Shown here: positions 24,878 through 33,632 of the stretch, piece after piece
How positions within the stretch are numbered: position 1 is the stretch's first letter
Layout: the number at the start of each line of letters is the position of its first letter
Assembly (NCBI GenBank): GCA_945907245.1
Contig: CAMDTB010000029.1
Location: forward strand, 1 to 40,382
Source of the DNA: Rhizobium sp. Q54
Lineage (GTDB): Bacteria > Pseudomonadota > Alphaproteobacteria > SMXS01
Reading direction: 5' to 3'
Length of the DNA stretch: 40,382 nucleotides
Translations under genes and position numbers: made by a program
Notes under the pieces: model-generated
The model's database searches: none
Told to the model about the DNA's origin: nothing
The model's input: the letters and a program-made list of their open reading frames with translations, nothing else

Positions 24878-25438
24878 ATGCTACAGTTCCTCAAGAACCT
24901 TCAACGGGCGTTCATGCCCTCACCGGACCAGCTGCGCGCGAACGCGCTCTATAACACGGCGGTTGCCCAGTCCCGACAGCCGGGCTTCTACCTGGCGGGC
25001 GGCGTACCTGACACGATAGACGGCCGCTTCGACATGATCGTGCTGCACGCCTTCCTGATCATGCGGCGGCTGCGCGATGGCGGGCCTGACGGCGAGGCGC
25101 TGTCACAGGCGCTGTTCGACGAGATGTTCGCCGACATGGACCGGTCGCTGCGCGAGATGGGCGTGGGTGATATGGGAATCGGCCGCAAGGTGCGGGGGAT
25201 GGGCAAGGCGTTCATGGGCCGGGTCAGGGCCTATGAGGAAGCGCTGGAGGAGGGCGGCACCGCCCTCGAGGAGGCGCTGACGCGCAACCTCTATCGTTCG
25301 GCGCCGCCGTCGCCCGCGGCACTGGCGCTGGTTGCGGGCTATGTCCGCCGCGAGAACGCGGCGCTCAGGTCATTTCCGATCGCCGCCATGATGGCGGGCG
25401 AGGCGAGTTTCGCCCCCGCGCCGGGAGACAGTCCATGA
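24878..25438 (+). CDS. Ubiquinol-cytochrome c chaperone family protein (Cbp3-like)
   Basis: A 186-residue helical protein of the Cbp3/UQCC1 family, which assists cytochrome b and bc1 complex assembly in mitochondria and alphaproteobacteria. Recognisable parts are LYNTAVAQSRQPGFYLAGGV, DTIDGRFDMIVLHAFLIMRR, FDEMFADMDRSLREMGVGDM and VRGMGKAFMGRVRAYEEAL. The ATG at 24878 is chosen because it opens on the family's N-terminus (MLQFLKN) and has GGAATAGG just before it; the frame is open 66 nt upstream. Its stop overlaps the next start (ATGA). The same gene pair is common in alphaproteobacteria. Confidence 0.88.
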   Translation: MLQFLKNLQRAFMPSPDQLRANALYNTAVAQSRQPGFYLAGGVPDTIDGRFDMIVLHAFLIMRRLRDGGPDGEALSQALFDEMFADMDRSLREMGVGDMGIGRKVRGMGKAFMGRVRAYEEALEEGGTALEEALTRNLYRSAPPSPAALALVAGYVRRENAALRSFPIAAMMAGEASFAPAPGDSP

Positions 25439-25974
25439 CCACGCGAATTCCTGTGGAACTGCACCGTCCTTTCGACATCGTCTCGCTGCCCGACGGGGGG
25501 CGAGGGATCGAGATCACTGCGAGCCAGGCCGAGCGTGACGCCATCGCCCGGCGCCTCGGCTTGCTCGGGCTCGGCGACTTCACCGTTCGCGGCCGGCTCG
25601 ATCCGCTGCGGCGGGGACGGTCGGCGGTGTTCGACGCAAGGATGACCGCGTCGGTCACCCAGGAATGCATCGTCAGCGGCGATCCGGTCGAGGCGGCGAT
25701 CGACGAGGAGATTCACGTCCGGCTGTTGACGGAGGATGAGGCCGAGACCCGCGCCGAACTGGATCTGGACGTGGACGAGGAAGATGTGGAGGTGGCCACG
25801 GCGGGAATCGTCGATCTGGGCGATATCTGCGTGCAATATCTGACGGTTGCGCTCGACCCTTATCCCCGCGCGCCCGGTGCCGTCGCGCCCGCGTTGCCCG
25901 AAGAGGATGACGCGGACGATAACATTGCGCCGAATCCATTCGCCGTATTGAAGAAACTGAAAGACAAAACTTGA
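25435..25974 (+). CDS. YceD family protein (DUF177)
   Basis: A 179-residue protein of the YceD/DUF177 family, linked to large-subunit rRNA metabolism through its regular association with rpmF (L32). Signature parts are VTQECIVSGDPVEAAI, the acidic stretch LDLDVDEEDVEVA, VDLGDICVQYLTVALDPYPR and the C-terminal NPFAVLKKLKDK. The start overlaps the upstream stop by 4 nt. rpmF follows after 80 bp, the standard order. Function at the molecular level is not settled. Confidence 0.9.
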   Translation: MTTRIPVELHRPFDIVSLPDGGRGIEITASQAERDAIARRLGLLGLGDFTVRGRLDPLRRGRSAVFDARMTASVTQECIVSGDPVEAAIDEEIHVRLLTEDEAETRAELDLDVDEEDVEVATAGIVDLGDICVQYLTVALDPYPRAPGAVAPALPEEDDADDNIAPNPFAVLKKLKDKT

Positions 25975-26014
25975 AGCGTGTAGAATTCTGAGTATGTTCT
26001 GGCGCCTAAACGCT

Positions 26015-26031
26015 GCCCCGGTGGTCGGGGC
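26015..26031 (+). promoter_or_regulatory. Hairpin in the rpmF leader
   Basis: GCCCCG-GTGGT-CGGGGC, a 6-bp GC stem 23 nt before the rpmF ATG with no T-run after it. It could be a leader structure or an attenuating hairpin. Confidence 0.35.
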
Positions 26032-26054
26032 GCTAAGTAGCAAGAGTTCGACAG

Positions 26055-26240
26055 ATGGCGGTACCGAAGAGAAAAACAACGCCCTCGCGGCGGAATATGC
26101 GCCGCTCGCATCATGCACTGGTGCGCACGCAGGCCGTCGAATGCCCGAACTGCGGCGAGGTCAAGCTGCCGCATCATGTCTGCGGCGCATGCGGCCATTA
26201 TGATGGCCGTGAGGTTACCGAGGCGACCGAGACCTTCTAA
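26055..26240 (+). CDS. rpmF: 50S ribosomal protein L32
   Basis: A 61-residue large-subunit protein. The N-terminal [20 protein letters not shown] is diagnostic and the zinc ribbon is complete: CPNCG at about residues 30-34 and CGACG near 43-47, so this is the zinc-binding (C+) form. The gene sits between the YceD-family gene and plsX, a conserved arrangement linking ribosome and lipid synthesis genes. The stop is 24 bp before the plsX start. Confidence 0.98.
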   Translation: MAVPKRKTTPSRRNMRRSHHALVRTQAVECPNCGEVKLPHHVCGACGHYDGREVTEATETF

Positions 26241-26264
26241 CCAACGGGTGCGGGGGATGTCACA

Positions 26265-27317
26265 TTGGCTGGCGCCCTGACGATCGCCCTCGACGCCATG
26301 GGCGGCGACCATGCCCCGGGCGTCATTCTCGACGGCACGGAGCTGGCGCGCGAACGCCATCCGGGCCTGCGCTTCATCCTGTTCGGTGATGGACCACGGC
26401 TCGAGGCGGGCCTGTCCGGGCGCGCGAAGCTCCGAGACTGCTGCTCCATCGTCCACGCCGAGTCCGTCGTCGACGGCGCCATGAAGCCCAGCCAGGCGCT
26501 GCGCAAGGGCCGGACGTCGAGCATGGGCCTTGCCATCCAGGCGGTCAGCGAAGGCACGGCCCATGTAGCGGTCTCTGCCGGCAACACCGGCGCGCTCATG
26601 GCGCTTTCCAAGTTTATCCTGCGGACCATGCCCGGCATCGATCGCCCGGCGCTCGTTACCCTGGTGCCGACCCAGCGCGGGGAAAGCGCCATGCTCGATC
26701 TCGGCGCCAACGTGGAATGCTCGGCCGAAAACCTGGTGCAGTTCGCCGTCATGGGGGCCGCCTACGCCCGCGTCGTGCTCGGTCTTGGCCGGCCCAAGGT
26801 CGCAATTCTCAACATCGGCACCGAGGAACTGAAGGGCAACGAGGAGGTCAAGCGAGCCGCCGAAGAGCTCCGCGCCGCCGACCTGATGTTCGAGTTCGCG
26901 GGCTTCGCCGAGGGAAACGATCTTGGGAAGGGCAGCGCCGACGTCTATGTTACGGACGGATTCACAGGTAATGTGGCGCTGAAGACCATGGAAGGCACAT
27001 CGATGCTGATCGCCGATCTGTTCCGGCGTGCGTTCCGCAACTCGCCCATGTCGATGCTGGGCTATCTCATGGCTCGAGGCGCCCTGCGGACGCTGCGCGC
27101 TCATCTCGATCCCAATACGCACAATGGGGGCATGTTAGTGGGCCTGAATGGACTGGTGGTCAAAAGTCACGGCAGCGCCAACGCCGCGGGCATCGCGAGT
27201 GCGATCGCGGTCGCAAGGGATCTCGCCGAGGGAGACCTCAACGGCAAGATCGCCCGGGACATGTCGGACTACGTCAGCCAGCGTGTTGTGGTGGCCGCCG
27301 AGGTGCTGACCCCGTGA
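26265..27317 (+). CDS. plsX: Phosphate acyltransferase PlsX
   Basis: It converts acyl-ACP to acyl-phosphate for phospholipid synthesis. The 350 residues begin [15 protein letters not shown], the family signature, followed by [32 protein letters not shown] and the C-terminal [17 protein letters not shown]. The start is a TTG at 26265, with GGGGG 8 nt before it; no ATG in the frame would keep the N-terminal signature with its preceding strand. The stop overlaps the fabH GTG (GTGA), so the pair is translationally coupled. Confidence 0.95.
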   Translation: MAGALTIALDAMGGDHAPGVILDGTELARERHPGLRFILFGDGPRLEAGLSGRAKLRDCCSIVHAESVVDGAMKPSQALRKGRTSSMGLAIQAVSEGTAHVAVSAGNTGALMALSKFILRTMPGIDRPALVTLVPTQRGESAMLDLGANVECSAENLVQFAVMGAAYARVVLGLGRPKVAILNIGTEELKGNEEVKRAAEELRAADLMFEFAGFAEGNDLGKGSADVYVTDGFTGNVALKTMEGTSMLIADLFRRAFRNSPMSMLGYLMARGALRTLRAHLDPNTHNGGMLVGLNGLVVKSHGSANAAGIASAIAVARDLAEGDLNGKIARDMSDYVSQRVVVAAEVLTP

Positions 27318-28282
27318 GTGGCATCAGGACCATCGTCGCCGGCGTCGGCGCCTACCTTCCCGAGCGGATCGTCACCAATGCCGAGATGGCGAAGCTCGTC
27401 GATACCAGCGATGACTGGATCGTCGAGCGGACGGGGATCACCCAGCGCCACATCGCCGCCGACGGCGAGTATACGTCCGACCTCGCCATCGCCGCCGGAA
27501 GACGCGCTATCGCCGACGCCGGCATCGATGCCAGCGAAGTCGACATGATCATCGTCGCAACAGCCACCCCGGACGAGACGTTTCCCGCAACTGCGGTGAA
27601 GGTGCAAGCCGGCTTGGGAATTACCAAAGGCGCGGCGTTCGATATCCAGGCTGTGTGCTCCGGCTTCGTCTACGGACTCTCCGTCGCCGACAATCTGATC
27701 CGCGGCGGCATGTCGAAGACCCTGTTGCTGATCGGTGCCGAGACGTTCTCCCGCATCCTCGACTGGGAGGACCGCACCACCTGCGTGCTGTTCGGCGACG
27801 GCGCGGGCGCCGTGGTGCTGAAGGGCGAGCAGGGCCCGGGCAACCGGGGGATCATCGCCAGCAAGCTGCGCAGCGACGGCACCAAGCACGATCTGCTCTA
27901 TGTGGATGGCGGTCCGTCCACGACCCAGACGACAGGCAAACTTCGGATGCGTGGTAAGGACGTATTCAAGCATGCTGTCAATAACTTGTCGGATATCGTT
28001 CAGGAAGTGTTCGATGGAACGGACCTATCACCCTCGGATATCGACTGGATCGTTCCGCATCAAGCAAATCGTCGCATTCTCGACGCCACCGCGAAGAAGC
28101 TTGGGGTCGATCCAGCCAAGGTCGTCGTGACAGTGCAGGACCACGGCAACACCTCGGCCGCTTCGGTGCCTCTGGCGCTGGAACGGGCGGTGCGGGATGG
28201 CCGAATCAAGCGCGGCGACCTGGTATTGCTCGAGGCCATGGGCGGCGGATTCACCTGGGGTGCGAGCCTCGTTCGCTGGTAA
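27314..28282 (+). CDS. fabH: Beta-ketoacyl-ACP synthase III
   Basis: It starts fatty-acid synthesis by condensing acetyl-CoA with malonyl-ACP. The 322 residues carry the Cys-His-Asn triad: Cys115 in [10 protein letters not shown], His in VPHQANRRI, and Asn in [28 protein letters not shown] near the N-terminus and [13 protein letters not shown] at the end are typical. The start is GTG, overlapping plsX by 4 nt. Its initiator role means plsX-fabH tie phospholipid and fatty-acid synthesis together. Confidence 0.97.
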   Translation: MSGIRTIVAGVGAYLPERIVTNAEMAKLVDTSDDWIVERTGITQRHIAADGEYTSDLAIAAGRRAIADAGIDASEVDMIIVATATPDETFPATAVKVQAGLGITKGAAFDIQAVCSGFVYGLSVADNLIRGGMSKTLLLIGAETFSRILDWEDRTTCVLFGDGAGAVVLKGEQGPGNRGIIASKLRSDGTKHDLLYVDGGPSTTQTTGKLRMRGKDVFKHAVNNLSDIVQEVFDGTDLSPSDIDWIVPHQANRRILDATAKKLGVDPAKVVVTVQDHGNTSAASVPLALERAVRDGRIKRGDLVLLEAMGGGFTWGASLVRW

Positions 28283-28291
28283 CCTTGCCGT

Positions 28292-28317
28292 AACGGTTTG
28301 GTGACAACTAAACCGTT
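28292..28317 (+). terminator. Dyad after fabH
   Basis: AACGGTTT and AAACCGTT form a perfect 8-bp stem with a 10-nt loop, 9 nt after the fabH stop. No T-run follows, so it may be a weak terminator or an operator for the ihfA promoter 30 bp on. Confidence 0.4.
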
Positions 28318-28346
28318 GTCTCAGGTGCCGGGAATTTCCTTTTATA

Positions 28347-28375
28347 TTGACTGGCTTAACGGCATTGCCTAACCT
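28347..28375 (+). promoter_or_regulatory. Candidate sigma-70 promoter of ihfA
   Basis: TTGACT (28347-28352), 17-bp spacer, TAACCT (28370-28375), in an AT-richer stretch. The start would lie near 28382, about 28 nt before the ihfA ATG. Confidence 0.55.
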
Positions 28376-28409
28376 ATTTCCCATCACATTGGGGGAATAG
28401 GGGCAGGCA

Positions 28410-28715
28410 ATGAGCGGAAAGACCGTAACGAGAGCGGATCTGAGCGAGGCCGTTTACCAGGAAGTCGGCCTGTCTCGCAACGAATCGGCTGAGCTGGTGG
28501 AGCGGGTGCTCGACATCATCTCCGACAAACTGGTCGAGGGCGAGAGCGTCAAGATCTCATCGTTCGGCAGCTTCGTCGTCCGCAAGAAGGGCGGCCGCAC
28601 CGGACGCAACCCCAAGACGGGCGAAGAGGTGCCGATCGGGCCGCGCCGTGTGCTGGTATTCCGTCCCAGCCAGGTGCTGAAGTCCATCGTCTCCAGCGCG
28701 ACCCGGTCCTCATAA
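28410..28715 (+). CDS. ihfA: Integration host factor, alpha subunit
   Basis: A 101-residue DNA-bending protein that pairs with IhfB. The HU/IHF fold is clear: [20 protein letters not shown] at the N-terminus, [14 protein letters not shown] in the centre, and the DNA-intercalating beta-arm [12 protein letters not shown] with its conserved proline. Alpha rather than beta is chosen from the start and the neighbours: fabH-ihfA-merR-like is a conserved alphaproteobacterial order. A candidate promoter lies just upstream. Confidence 0.94.
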   Translation: MSGKTVTRADLSEAVYQEVGLSRNESAELVERVLDIISDKLVEGESVKISSFGSFVVRKKGGRTGRNPKTGEEVPIGPRRVLVFRPSQVLKSIVSSATRSS

Positions 28716-28726
28716 GCCGCGATTGA

Positions 28727-29191
28727 ATGGCCCTTAATCAGGAAAATAACGAAGGGCGCGCCGCGCCGCGCAAATCGCCGGAAGCGTTCCGTACGATCAG
28801 CGAGGTGTCGGACGAACTCAACGTACCGCAGCACGTGCTGCGGTTCTGGGAGAGCAAGTTCAGCCAGATCCGGCCGCTGAAACGCGGCGGCCGTCGCCGC
28901 TACTACCGGCCCGAGGACGTGATGCTGCTGCGCGGCATTCGCCGGCTGCTGTATGAGGACGGGTATACGATCAAGGGCGTCCAGAAAGTGTTGAAGGAGC
29001 GCGGCGTGCGCGCCGTGGCCGATGGCGCCCGCGAGGAGAGCGACGGACCCACCGCGCCGCCGGAGCCTACCGCATTGCTGGCCGCGCCCCTGGAGGCAGC
29101 CGAGGTTATCGAAGACGGTTCCCCGGAGGATGTCGACTTGCAGCGGCTGCTGGCCGAGCTGGACGACATCCGCGCATTGCTGACGCGCTAG
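28727..29191 (+). CDS. MerR-family transcriptional regulator downstream of ihfA
   Basis: A 154-residue protein with an N-terminal MerR-type winged helix (about residues 21-90): [60 protein letters not shown]. The C-terminal part is acidic, proline-rich and probably flexible, ending in a short helix [15 protein letters not shown]. There is no metal or drug-binding domain. It follows ihfA by 11 bp, an arrangement widespread in alphaproteobacteria, but its target is not known to me. Confidence 0.9.
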   Translation: MALNQENNEGRAAPRKSPEAFRTISEVSDELNVPQHVLRFWESKFSQIRPLKRGGRRRYYRPEDVMLLRGIRRLLYEDGYTIKGVQKVLKERGVRAVADGAREESDGPTAPPEPTALLAAPLEAAEVIEDGSPEDVDLQRLLAELDDIRALLTR

Positions 29192-29285
29192 AGACCGCCA
29201 ACATTAAGACTGGCATCCCGTCGCGGGCTCGCATTATAGTGCGCCCGCTTCTGGCAGGGTCTACCATCCCCGCCGAGGCTTCTAT

Positions 29286-29362
29286 CGGAGTGTAGCGCAG
29301 CCTGGTAGCGCATCACACTGGGGGTGTGAGGGTCGTCGGTTCAAATCCGGCCACTCCGACCA
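29286..29362 (+). tRNA. tRNA-Pro (anticodon GGG)
   Basis: A 77-nt cloverleaf: acceptor CGGAGTG/CACTCCG, D-stem GCGC/GCGC, anticodon stem TCACA/TGTGA with loop CTGGGGG (anticodon GGG), T-arm GTCGG-TTCAAAT-CCGGC, discriminator A and an encoded CCA. It reads proline codons CCC and CCU. A 9-bp hairpin follows at 29369. Confidence 0.97.
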
Positions 29363-29368
29363 GTAAAA

Positions 29369-29392
29369 GGGGCCGGCCGTCGTGCCGGCCCC
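29369..29392 (+). terminator. Hairpin after tRNA-Pro
   Basis: GGGGCCGGC-CGTCGT-GCCGGCCCC, a perfect 9-bp stem seven nt after the tRNA end. The T-run is missing, so it may act with Rho or as a processing barrier. Confidence 0.55.
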
Positions 29393-29413
29393 GATCACTT
29401 CGAGGCCCGCATC

Positions 29414-30427
29414 ATGGCGACAGGCACCAGCCTGCCCCTCCACGACCGCAACCGCATCGTCCGCTGGCTCGTCACCGTCGCCGCCCTGATCTTCGTCATG
29501 GTGGTGTTGGGCGGCGTCACGCGGTTGACCGAATCCGGCTTGTCCATCGTCGAATGGCGGCCGGTTACCGGCACGCTGCCGCCGCTGTCCGACCAGGCGT
29601 GGCAGGCCGAGTTCGACAAGTACAAGACCTCTCCCGAGTTCCAGAAGAAGAACAGCGACTTCAGCGTCGCCGACTTCAAGACCATCTTCTGGTTCGAGTA
29701 TCTGCACCGGCTGCTGGGGCGGTTGATCGGCGTGGTATTCGCCGTGCCGTTCTTCTGGATGTTGTGGCGCCGGCAGATCCCCGGGCCGTTGAAGCCGCGC
29801 CTCTGGCTGCTGCTGGGGCTTGGCGCGCTGCAGGGCTTCATGGGCTGGTTCATGGTCAAGAGCGGCCTGGTCGACCGGCCCGACGTCAGCCAGTACCGGC
29901 TGGCTGCCCATCTGGGCCTGGCCTTCGCCATTTACGGTTACATCGTCTGGCTGGTGTACGGCCTGCTCCGGCCGCAGCACGGGAAGCCGGCGCCGTTCGT
30001 CTGGGCGCTGACGGCGCTGATCTTCCTGCAGATCCTGGCGGGCGCGTTCGTGGCGGGAATCGACGCGGGCTTCATCTACAACACCTGGCCGGCCATGGAT
30101 AACGGGCACATCATCCCGCCCGGCATCTGGACCGAGCCGCCGCTATGGCCCGGCATGTTCGAAGATCACCGCATCGTCCAGTTCAACCACCGAATGCTGG
30201 CCTACCTGATCACGCTGCTGGTCGGCGTCTGGTGGTGGCTGAACCGGGGGAAGGGCGCACCGGCCCACCTGCTGGCGCTGGCGACGCTGTTCCAGGTGTT
30301 CGCCGGCATCGTCACCGTGCTGATCCTGCCTTATGTGCCGGCGTGGCTCGCGGTGTTCCACCAGGCCGGCGGCCTCGTGCTGTTCTCCGCGTCGCTGTAT
30401 GCGCTGCACCGGGTGAGAAAAGCATGA
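29414..30427 (+). CDS. ctaA: Heme A synthase (Cox15/CtaA)
   Basis: A 337-residue membrane protein with eight predicted transmembrane helices that oxidises the heme O methyl group to give heme A for cytochrome aa3-type oxidases. The four heme-ligand histidines lie in FEYLHRLLGRL, RLAAHLGLAF, QFNHRMLAYL and VFHQAGGLVL. The first loop has TRLTESGLSIVEWRPVTG with the conserved glutamate and without the cysteine pair of Bacillus CtaA, so it is the Cox15 type. It overlaps cutA by 4 nt. Its presence implies an aa3-type oxidase elsewhere. Confidence 0.96.
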   Translation: MATGTSLPLHDRNRIVRWLVTVAALIFVMVVLGGVTRLTESGLSIVEWRPVTGTLPPLSDQAWQAEFDKYKTSPEFQKKNSDFSVADFKTIFWFEYLHRLLGRLIGVVFAVPFFWMLWRRQIPGPLKPRLWLLLGLGALQGFMGWFMVKSGLVDRPDVSQYRLAAHLGLAFAIYGYIVWLVYGLLRPQHGKPAPFVWALTALIFLQILAGAFVAGIDAGFIYNTWPAMDNGHIIPPGIWTEPPLWPGMFEDHRIVQFNHRMLAYLITLLVGVWWWLNRGKGAPAHLLALATLFQVFAGIVTVLILPYVPAWLAVFHQAGGLVLFSASLYALHRVRKA

Positions 30428-30750
30428 CCGACTATGTCACGGTCTACATGACGGCATCGTCGACGGAGGAGGCGGACCGCATCGCCTCCGCGCTGGTCGG
30501 GGAGCGGCTTGCCGCCTGCGTCAACATCCTGGGCGGCATCCGCTCGGTCTATCGCTGGGACGGCGCCGTGCGGAGCGACGCCGAGGTCCCGCTCATTGCC
30601 AAGACCCGTGCCGCCCTGTTCGACGCGCTCGCCGCGCGGGTTCGCGCGCTGCATTCCTATGAGGTGCCGTGCATCGTCTGCTGGCCGATCGAGGCCGGAA
30701 ACCCGGCCTATCTCGCCTGGATCGGGGGCGAAACGTCCGGACGGCGCTAA
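30424..30750 (+). CDS. cutA: Divalent-cation tolerance protein CutA
   Basis: A 108-residue trimeric ferredoxin-like protein historically linked to copper tolerance; its exact role is uncertain. The family motifs are YMTASSTEEADRIASALV, AACVNILGGIRSVYRWDG, EVPLIAKTR and HSYEVPCIVCWPIEAGNPAY. The ATG at 30424 overlaps the ctaA stop (ATGA); the frame is open far upstream inside ctaA but the family starts here. Its link to ctaA, a heme/copper oxidase factor, is suggestive only. Confidence 0.94.
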   Translation: MTDYVTVYMTASSTEEADRIASALVGERLAACVNILGGIRSVYRWDGAVRSDAEVPLIAKTRAALFDALAARVRALHSYEVPCIVCWPIEAGNPAYLAWIGGETSGRR

Positions 30751-30767
30751 AATCGCACCGATTTATG

Positions 30768-30783
30768 TGGTATAATAATACCA
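30768..30783. promoter_or_regulatory. AT-rich dyad between cutA and rplM
   Basis: TGGTAT-AATA-ATACCA, a perfect inverted repeat with a 4-nt spacer, in the AT-rich block 30760-30830 upstream of rplM. It includes TATAAT but no matching -35 is seen. It may be an operator, or part of an upstream activating region. Confidence 0.35.
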
Positions 30784-30830
30784 TAATTTTAGATCATTGA
30801 TTTTACTGGGTAATTTCAAACGCCCTCCTG

Positions 30831-30858
30831 TTGACTTGCGATTGTAAATCGCCATACT
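30831..30858 (+). promoter_or_regulatory. Candidate rplM-rpsI promoter with a dyad in its spacer
   Basis: TTGACT (30831-30836), 16-bp spacer, CATACT (30853-30858), preceded by an AT-rich stretch that could act as an UP element. The spacer contains the perfect dyad GCGATT-GTA-AATCGC (30838-30852), a place where a repressor or MerR-like activator could act. A short hairpin AGGGGC/GCCCCT follows in the leader at 30875-30893. Confidence 0.5.
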
Positions 30859-30910
30859 CCGCCGCCGACGATCCAGGGGCGCGTGGTGCCCCTCATGCAG
30901 GGACCGACTG

Positions 30911-31375
30911 ATGAAAACCTATTCCGCCAAACCCTCCGAGGTCGAGGCAAAGTGGCTGGTGATCGACGCCGACGGCGTCGTCCTGGGCCGACTCGCTTCC
31001 GAGGTCGCGAAGATCATTCGCGGCAAGCACAAGCCGACCTACACCCCGCACATCGATTGCGGCGATCACGTCGTGATCATCAATGCCGAGAAGGTCCACC
31101 TGACCGGCCGCAAGCGCGAGAACAAGGTGTATTACTGGCACACTGGCCATCCGGGCGGCATCAAGGGCCGCACGGCGGCCAAGATCCTCGACGGCGCCCA
31201 TCCGGAGCGCGTTATCGAGAAGGCCGTCGAGCGCATGGTGCCGCGTGGCCCGCTCGGCCGGGACCAGATGCGCAAGCTGCGCGTCTATGCCGGCGTGGAG
31301 CACCCGCATGAGGCGCAGCAGCCGGCGGTGTTCGACTTCGCCAGCCGCAATCCGAAGAACAAGAGGAACGCGTAA
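30911..31375 (+). CDS. rplM: 50S ribosomal protein L13
   Basis: A 154-residue large-subunit protein that binds early to 23S rRNA. Diagnostic parts are [56 protein letters not shown] and [20 protein letters not shown]. Length is normal for alphaproteobacteria. Its TAA shares one base with the rpsI ATG (TAATG), so the pair is translationally coupled, as in nearly all bacteria. Confidence 0.98.
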   Translation: MKTYSAKPSEVEAKWLVIDADGVVLGRLASEVAKIIRGKHKPTYTPHIDCGDHVVIINAEKVHLTGRKRENKVYYWHTGHPGGIKGRTAAKILDGAHPERVIEKAVERMVPRGPLGRDQMRKLRVYAGVEHPHEAQQPAVFDFASRNPKNKRNA

Positions 31376-31851
31376 TGTCCGATACCATCACCGATCTGAA
31401 GGATCTCGGCGCCGCCACCTCGCAGGAAGTCGCCGCTCCGAAGTACGAGCAGGAAATCGATGCGCAGGGCCGCTCCTATGCGACCGGCAAGCGCAAGAAC
31501 GCGGTCGCCCGCGTGTGGCTGAAGCCGGGTTCCGGCAAGGTCACCGTCAACGGCCGTGACCAGGACACCTATTTCGCCCGTCCGGTGCTGCGCATGATCC
31601 TGCGCCAGCCATTCGAGGTCGCCAACCGCAAGAACCAGTACGACGTGGTCGCCACGGTCGTCGGTGGCGGTCTGTCAGGCCAGGCCGGCGCGGTACGTCA
31701 TGGAATCTCCAAGGCGCTGACGCTTTATGAGCCCACGCTGCGCAAGCCGCTCAAGGACGGCGGCTTCCTGACCCGTGACTCGCGCGTCGTCGAGCGCAAG
31801 AAGTACGGCAAGGCCAAGGCCCGCCGCAGCTTCCAGTTCTCCAAGCGCTAA
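31375..31851 (+). CDS. rpsI: 30S ribosomal protein S9
   Basis: A 158-residue small-subunit protein whose C-terminal tail reaches the P site. The core is complete: [53 protein letters not shown] and the basic tail [17 protein letters not shown]. The N-terminal ~35 residues are an extension ([20 protein letters not shown]) usual in alphaproteobacteria. A terminator hairpin follows at 31876. Confidence 0.98.
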   Translation: MSDTITDLKDLGAATSQEVAAPKYEQEIDAQGRSYATGKRKNAVARVWLKPGSGKVTVNGRDQDTYFARPVLRMILRQPFEVANRKNQYDVVATVVGGGLSGQAGAVRHGISKALTLYEPTLRKPLKDGGFLTRDSRVVERKKYGKAKARRSFQFSKR

Positions 31852-31875
31852 GCGCCGAGGCCAGAGTTCGAATGG

Positions 31876-31901
31876 GGGCCTTCCGCGCTGGCGGGAGGCC
31901 C
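31876..31901 (+). terminator. rplM-rpsI terminator
   Basis: GGGCCTTCCGC-GCTG-GCGGGAGGCCC, an 11-bp stem with one wobble pair and a GCTG loop, followed by TCTTTCTTTG. It begins 25 nt after the rpsI stop. Confidence 0.85.
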
Positions 31902-31983
31902 TCTTTCTTTGTGTTACAGTGATGCGCTTGATTAGCCCGGGAGACGCTCCTAGGTTCCGCGTATTCCAGGCAAGGACAGATCG

Positions 31984-33108
31984 ATGACGACACAGACCAT
32001 CAGGGCGGCCATCCTCGGCGCCAGCGGCTATACCGGCGCGGAACTCGTCCGGCTGCTCAGCCAGCACCCCAATGTGGAAATCGTCGTGCTGACCGCCGAC
32101 CGCCGTGCCGGCGAGAAGCTGGAGACCGTGTTTCCGCAGTTCGGCGCGCTCGATCTGCCGGACCTGATGAGCATCGAGCAGGTGGAATGGGCCGGCGTCG
32201 ATGTCGATGTCGTCTTCTGCTGCCTGCCGCACGGCACCACCCAGGACGTGATCCGGGGCCTGATGCACAAGACCGGCCACACGCTGATCGACGAGCTGGT
32301 GATCGAGACCCGCGAGGATTACATCGCCGAGATCCGCAAGCCGGTGAAGGTCATCGATCTGTCGGCCGACTTCCGGCTGGAGAATGTCGACACCTATGCC
32401 GAATGGTACGGCCACGAACATCTCGCGCCGTCGCTGCAGAAGGTCGCGGTCTACGGACTGACCGAGCTGGCGCGGGAGAAGATCAAGGTCGCCGACCTGG
32501 TCGCGTGTCCTGGCTGTTACCCGACCAGCGCGATCCTGCCATTGGCGCCGCTGCTGGCCGCCAGGCAGATCGACCCGAACGACATCGTCATCGATTCCAA
32601 GTCGGGCGTGTCGGGCGCGGGCAGGGCGGCGAAGGAGGGCAGCCTGTTCACCGAGGTGTCGACCGGCATCCACGCCTATGGCGTCGCCAATCACCGGCAC
32701 GGCCCGGAGATCGAGCAGGAGCTGTCGCGGGCGGCCGGGCAGGATCTGGTGGTCGCGTTCACGCCGCACCTGATGCCGATGAACCGCGGCATCCTTTCGA
32801 CCATCTATGTGAAGCTGGCTGACGGCGTCACCGCCGAGGACCTGCACGACACCCTGTCGGTGCGCTATGAAGGCGAGGCCTTCGTGAACGTGCTGGCATT
32901 TGGACAGACGCCTGCGTCGCGGCACGTGGCAGGCTCGAACTACGCACTGATCGGCGTGGTCGCCGACCGGCGTCCCGGCCGGGCGATCATCGTCTCGACC
33001 ATCGACAATCTGGTGAAGGGCGCCTCTGGCCAGGCAGTGCAGAACATGAACCTGATGTTCGGCCTGGCCGAGACCACGGGGCTCACCCAGCAACCCCTGT
33101 TCCCCTGA
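31984..33108 (+). CDS. argC: N-acetyl-gamma-glutamyl-phosphate reductase
   Basis: It reduces N-acetylglutamyl phosphate to the semialdehyde with NADPH in arginine synthesis. Key parts: AAILGASGYTGAELVRLL (Rossmann start), FCCLPHGTTQ, VIDLSADFRLEN, the catalytic Cys178 in ACPGCYPTSA, and FTPHLMPMNRGILST. At 374 residues it is 20-30 longer than the usual ~345; the excess is an insertion near residues 93-117 (MHKTGHTLIDELVIETRE and neighbours) between LPHGTT and the VIDLSADF strand. The rest is intact. The carbonic anhydrase-like gene starts at its stop codon (TGATG). Confidence 0.95.
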   Translation: MTTQTIRAAILGASGYTGAELVRLLSQHPNVEIVVLTADRRAGEKLETVFPQFGALDLPDLMSIEQVEWAGVDVDVVFCCLPHGTTQDVIRGLMHKTGHTLIDELVIETREDYIAEIRKPVKVIDLSADFRLENVDTYAEWYGHEHLAPSLQKVAVYGLTELAREKIKVADLVACPGCYPTSAILPLAPLLAARQIDPNDIVIDSKSGVSGAGRAAKEGSLFTEVSTGIHAYGVANHRHGPEIEQELSRAAGQDLVVAFTPHLMPMNRGILSTIYVKLADGVTAEDLHDTLSVRYEGEAFVNVLAFGQTPASRHVAGSNYALIGVVADRRPGRAIIVSTIDNLVKGASGQAVQNMNLMFGLAETTGLTQQPLFP

Positions 33109-33626
33109 TGGCCGGGCAGATCATCCCCTATCTGGGCATCCTGCCGAAGATCGATCCGACAGTATTCCTGGCCGATGGCGCGCGCATCGTCGGCGACGTG
33201 GAGATCGGCGCCGATTGCACCATCTGGTTCAACTGCGTCATGCGCGGCGACGTCCACCGCATCCGCATGGGCCATTCGTCGAACCTGCAGGACGGCTCGG
33301 TGGTGCATGTCACCGAAGGCCGATACGGCACCACCGTCGGCAACTTCGTACTCATTGGCCACATGTGCCTGCTGCACGGTTGCACCATCGAGGACGGCGT
33401 CCTCGTGGGGATGGGCAGCACCATCATGGACAACGTGGTGGTCGAGGAGAACGCCATGATCGGCGCCGGCTCGCTGGTGACGCCGAACAAGCGCGTGCCC
33501 GCGGGACAGCTCTGGGCCGGCCGTCCCGCCACCTATATGCGCGACCTGAAGCCGGAAGAGATCGCGCATCACCGCAAGCTGACGCTGGGCTACATCCAGC
33601 GCGGCAAAGAATATATGGGCCGCTGA
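33108..33626 (+). CDS. Gamma-class carbonic anhydrase-like protein
   Basis: A 172-residue left-handed beta-helix (hexapeptide-repeat) protein. The metal-binding histidines expected in gamma carbonic anhydrases are in place: GSVVHVTEG and LIGHMCLLHGCTI. RGDVHRIRMGHSSNLQDGS and VGMGSTIMDN are typical too. The Cam-type acidic loop needed for strong activity is absent, as in most YrdA/PaaY relatives, so true carbonic anhydrase activity is uncertain. It is coupled to argC (1-nt overlap) and followed by murI after 6 bp. Confidence 0.9.
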   Translation: MAGQIIPYLGILPKIDPTVFLADGARIVGDVEIGADCTIWFNCVMRGDVHRIRMGHSSNLQDGSVVHVTEGRYGTTVGNFVLIGHMCLLHGCTIEDGVLVGMGSTIMDNVVVEENAMIGAGSLVTPNKRVPAGQLWAGRPATYMRDLKPEEIAHHRKLTLGYIQRGKEYMGR

Positions 33627-33632
33627 GCGTCC

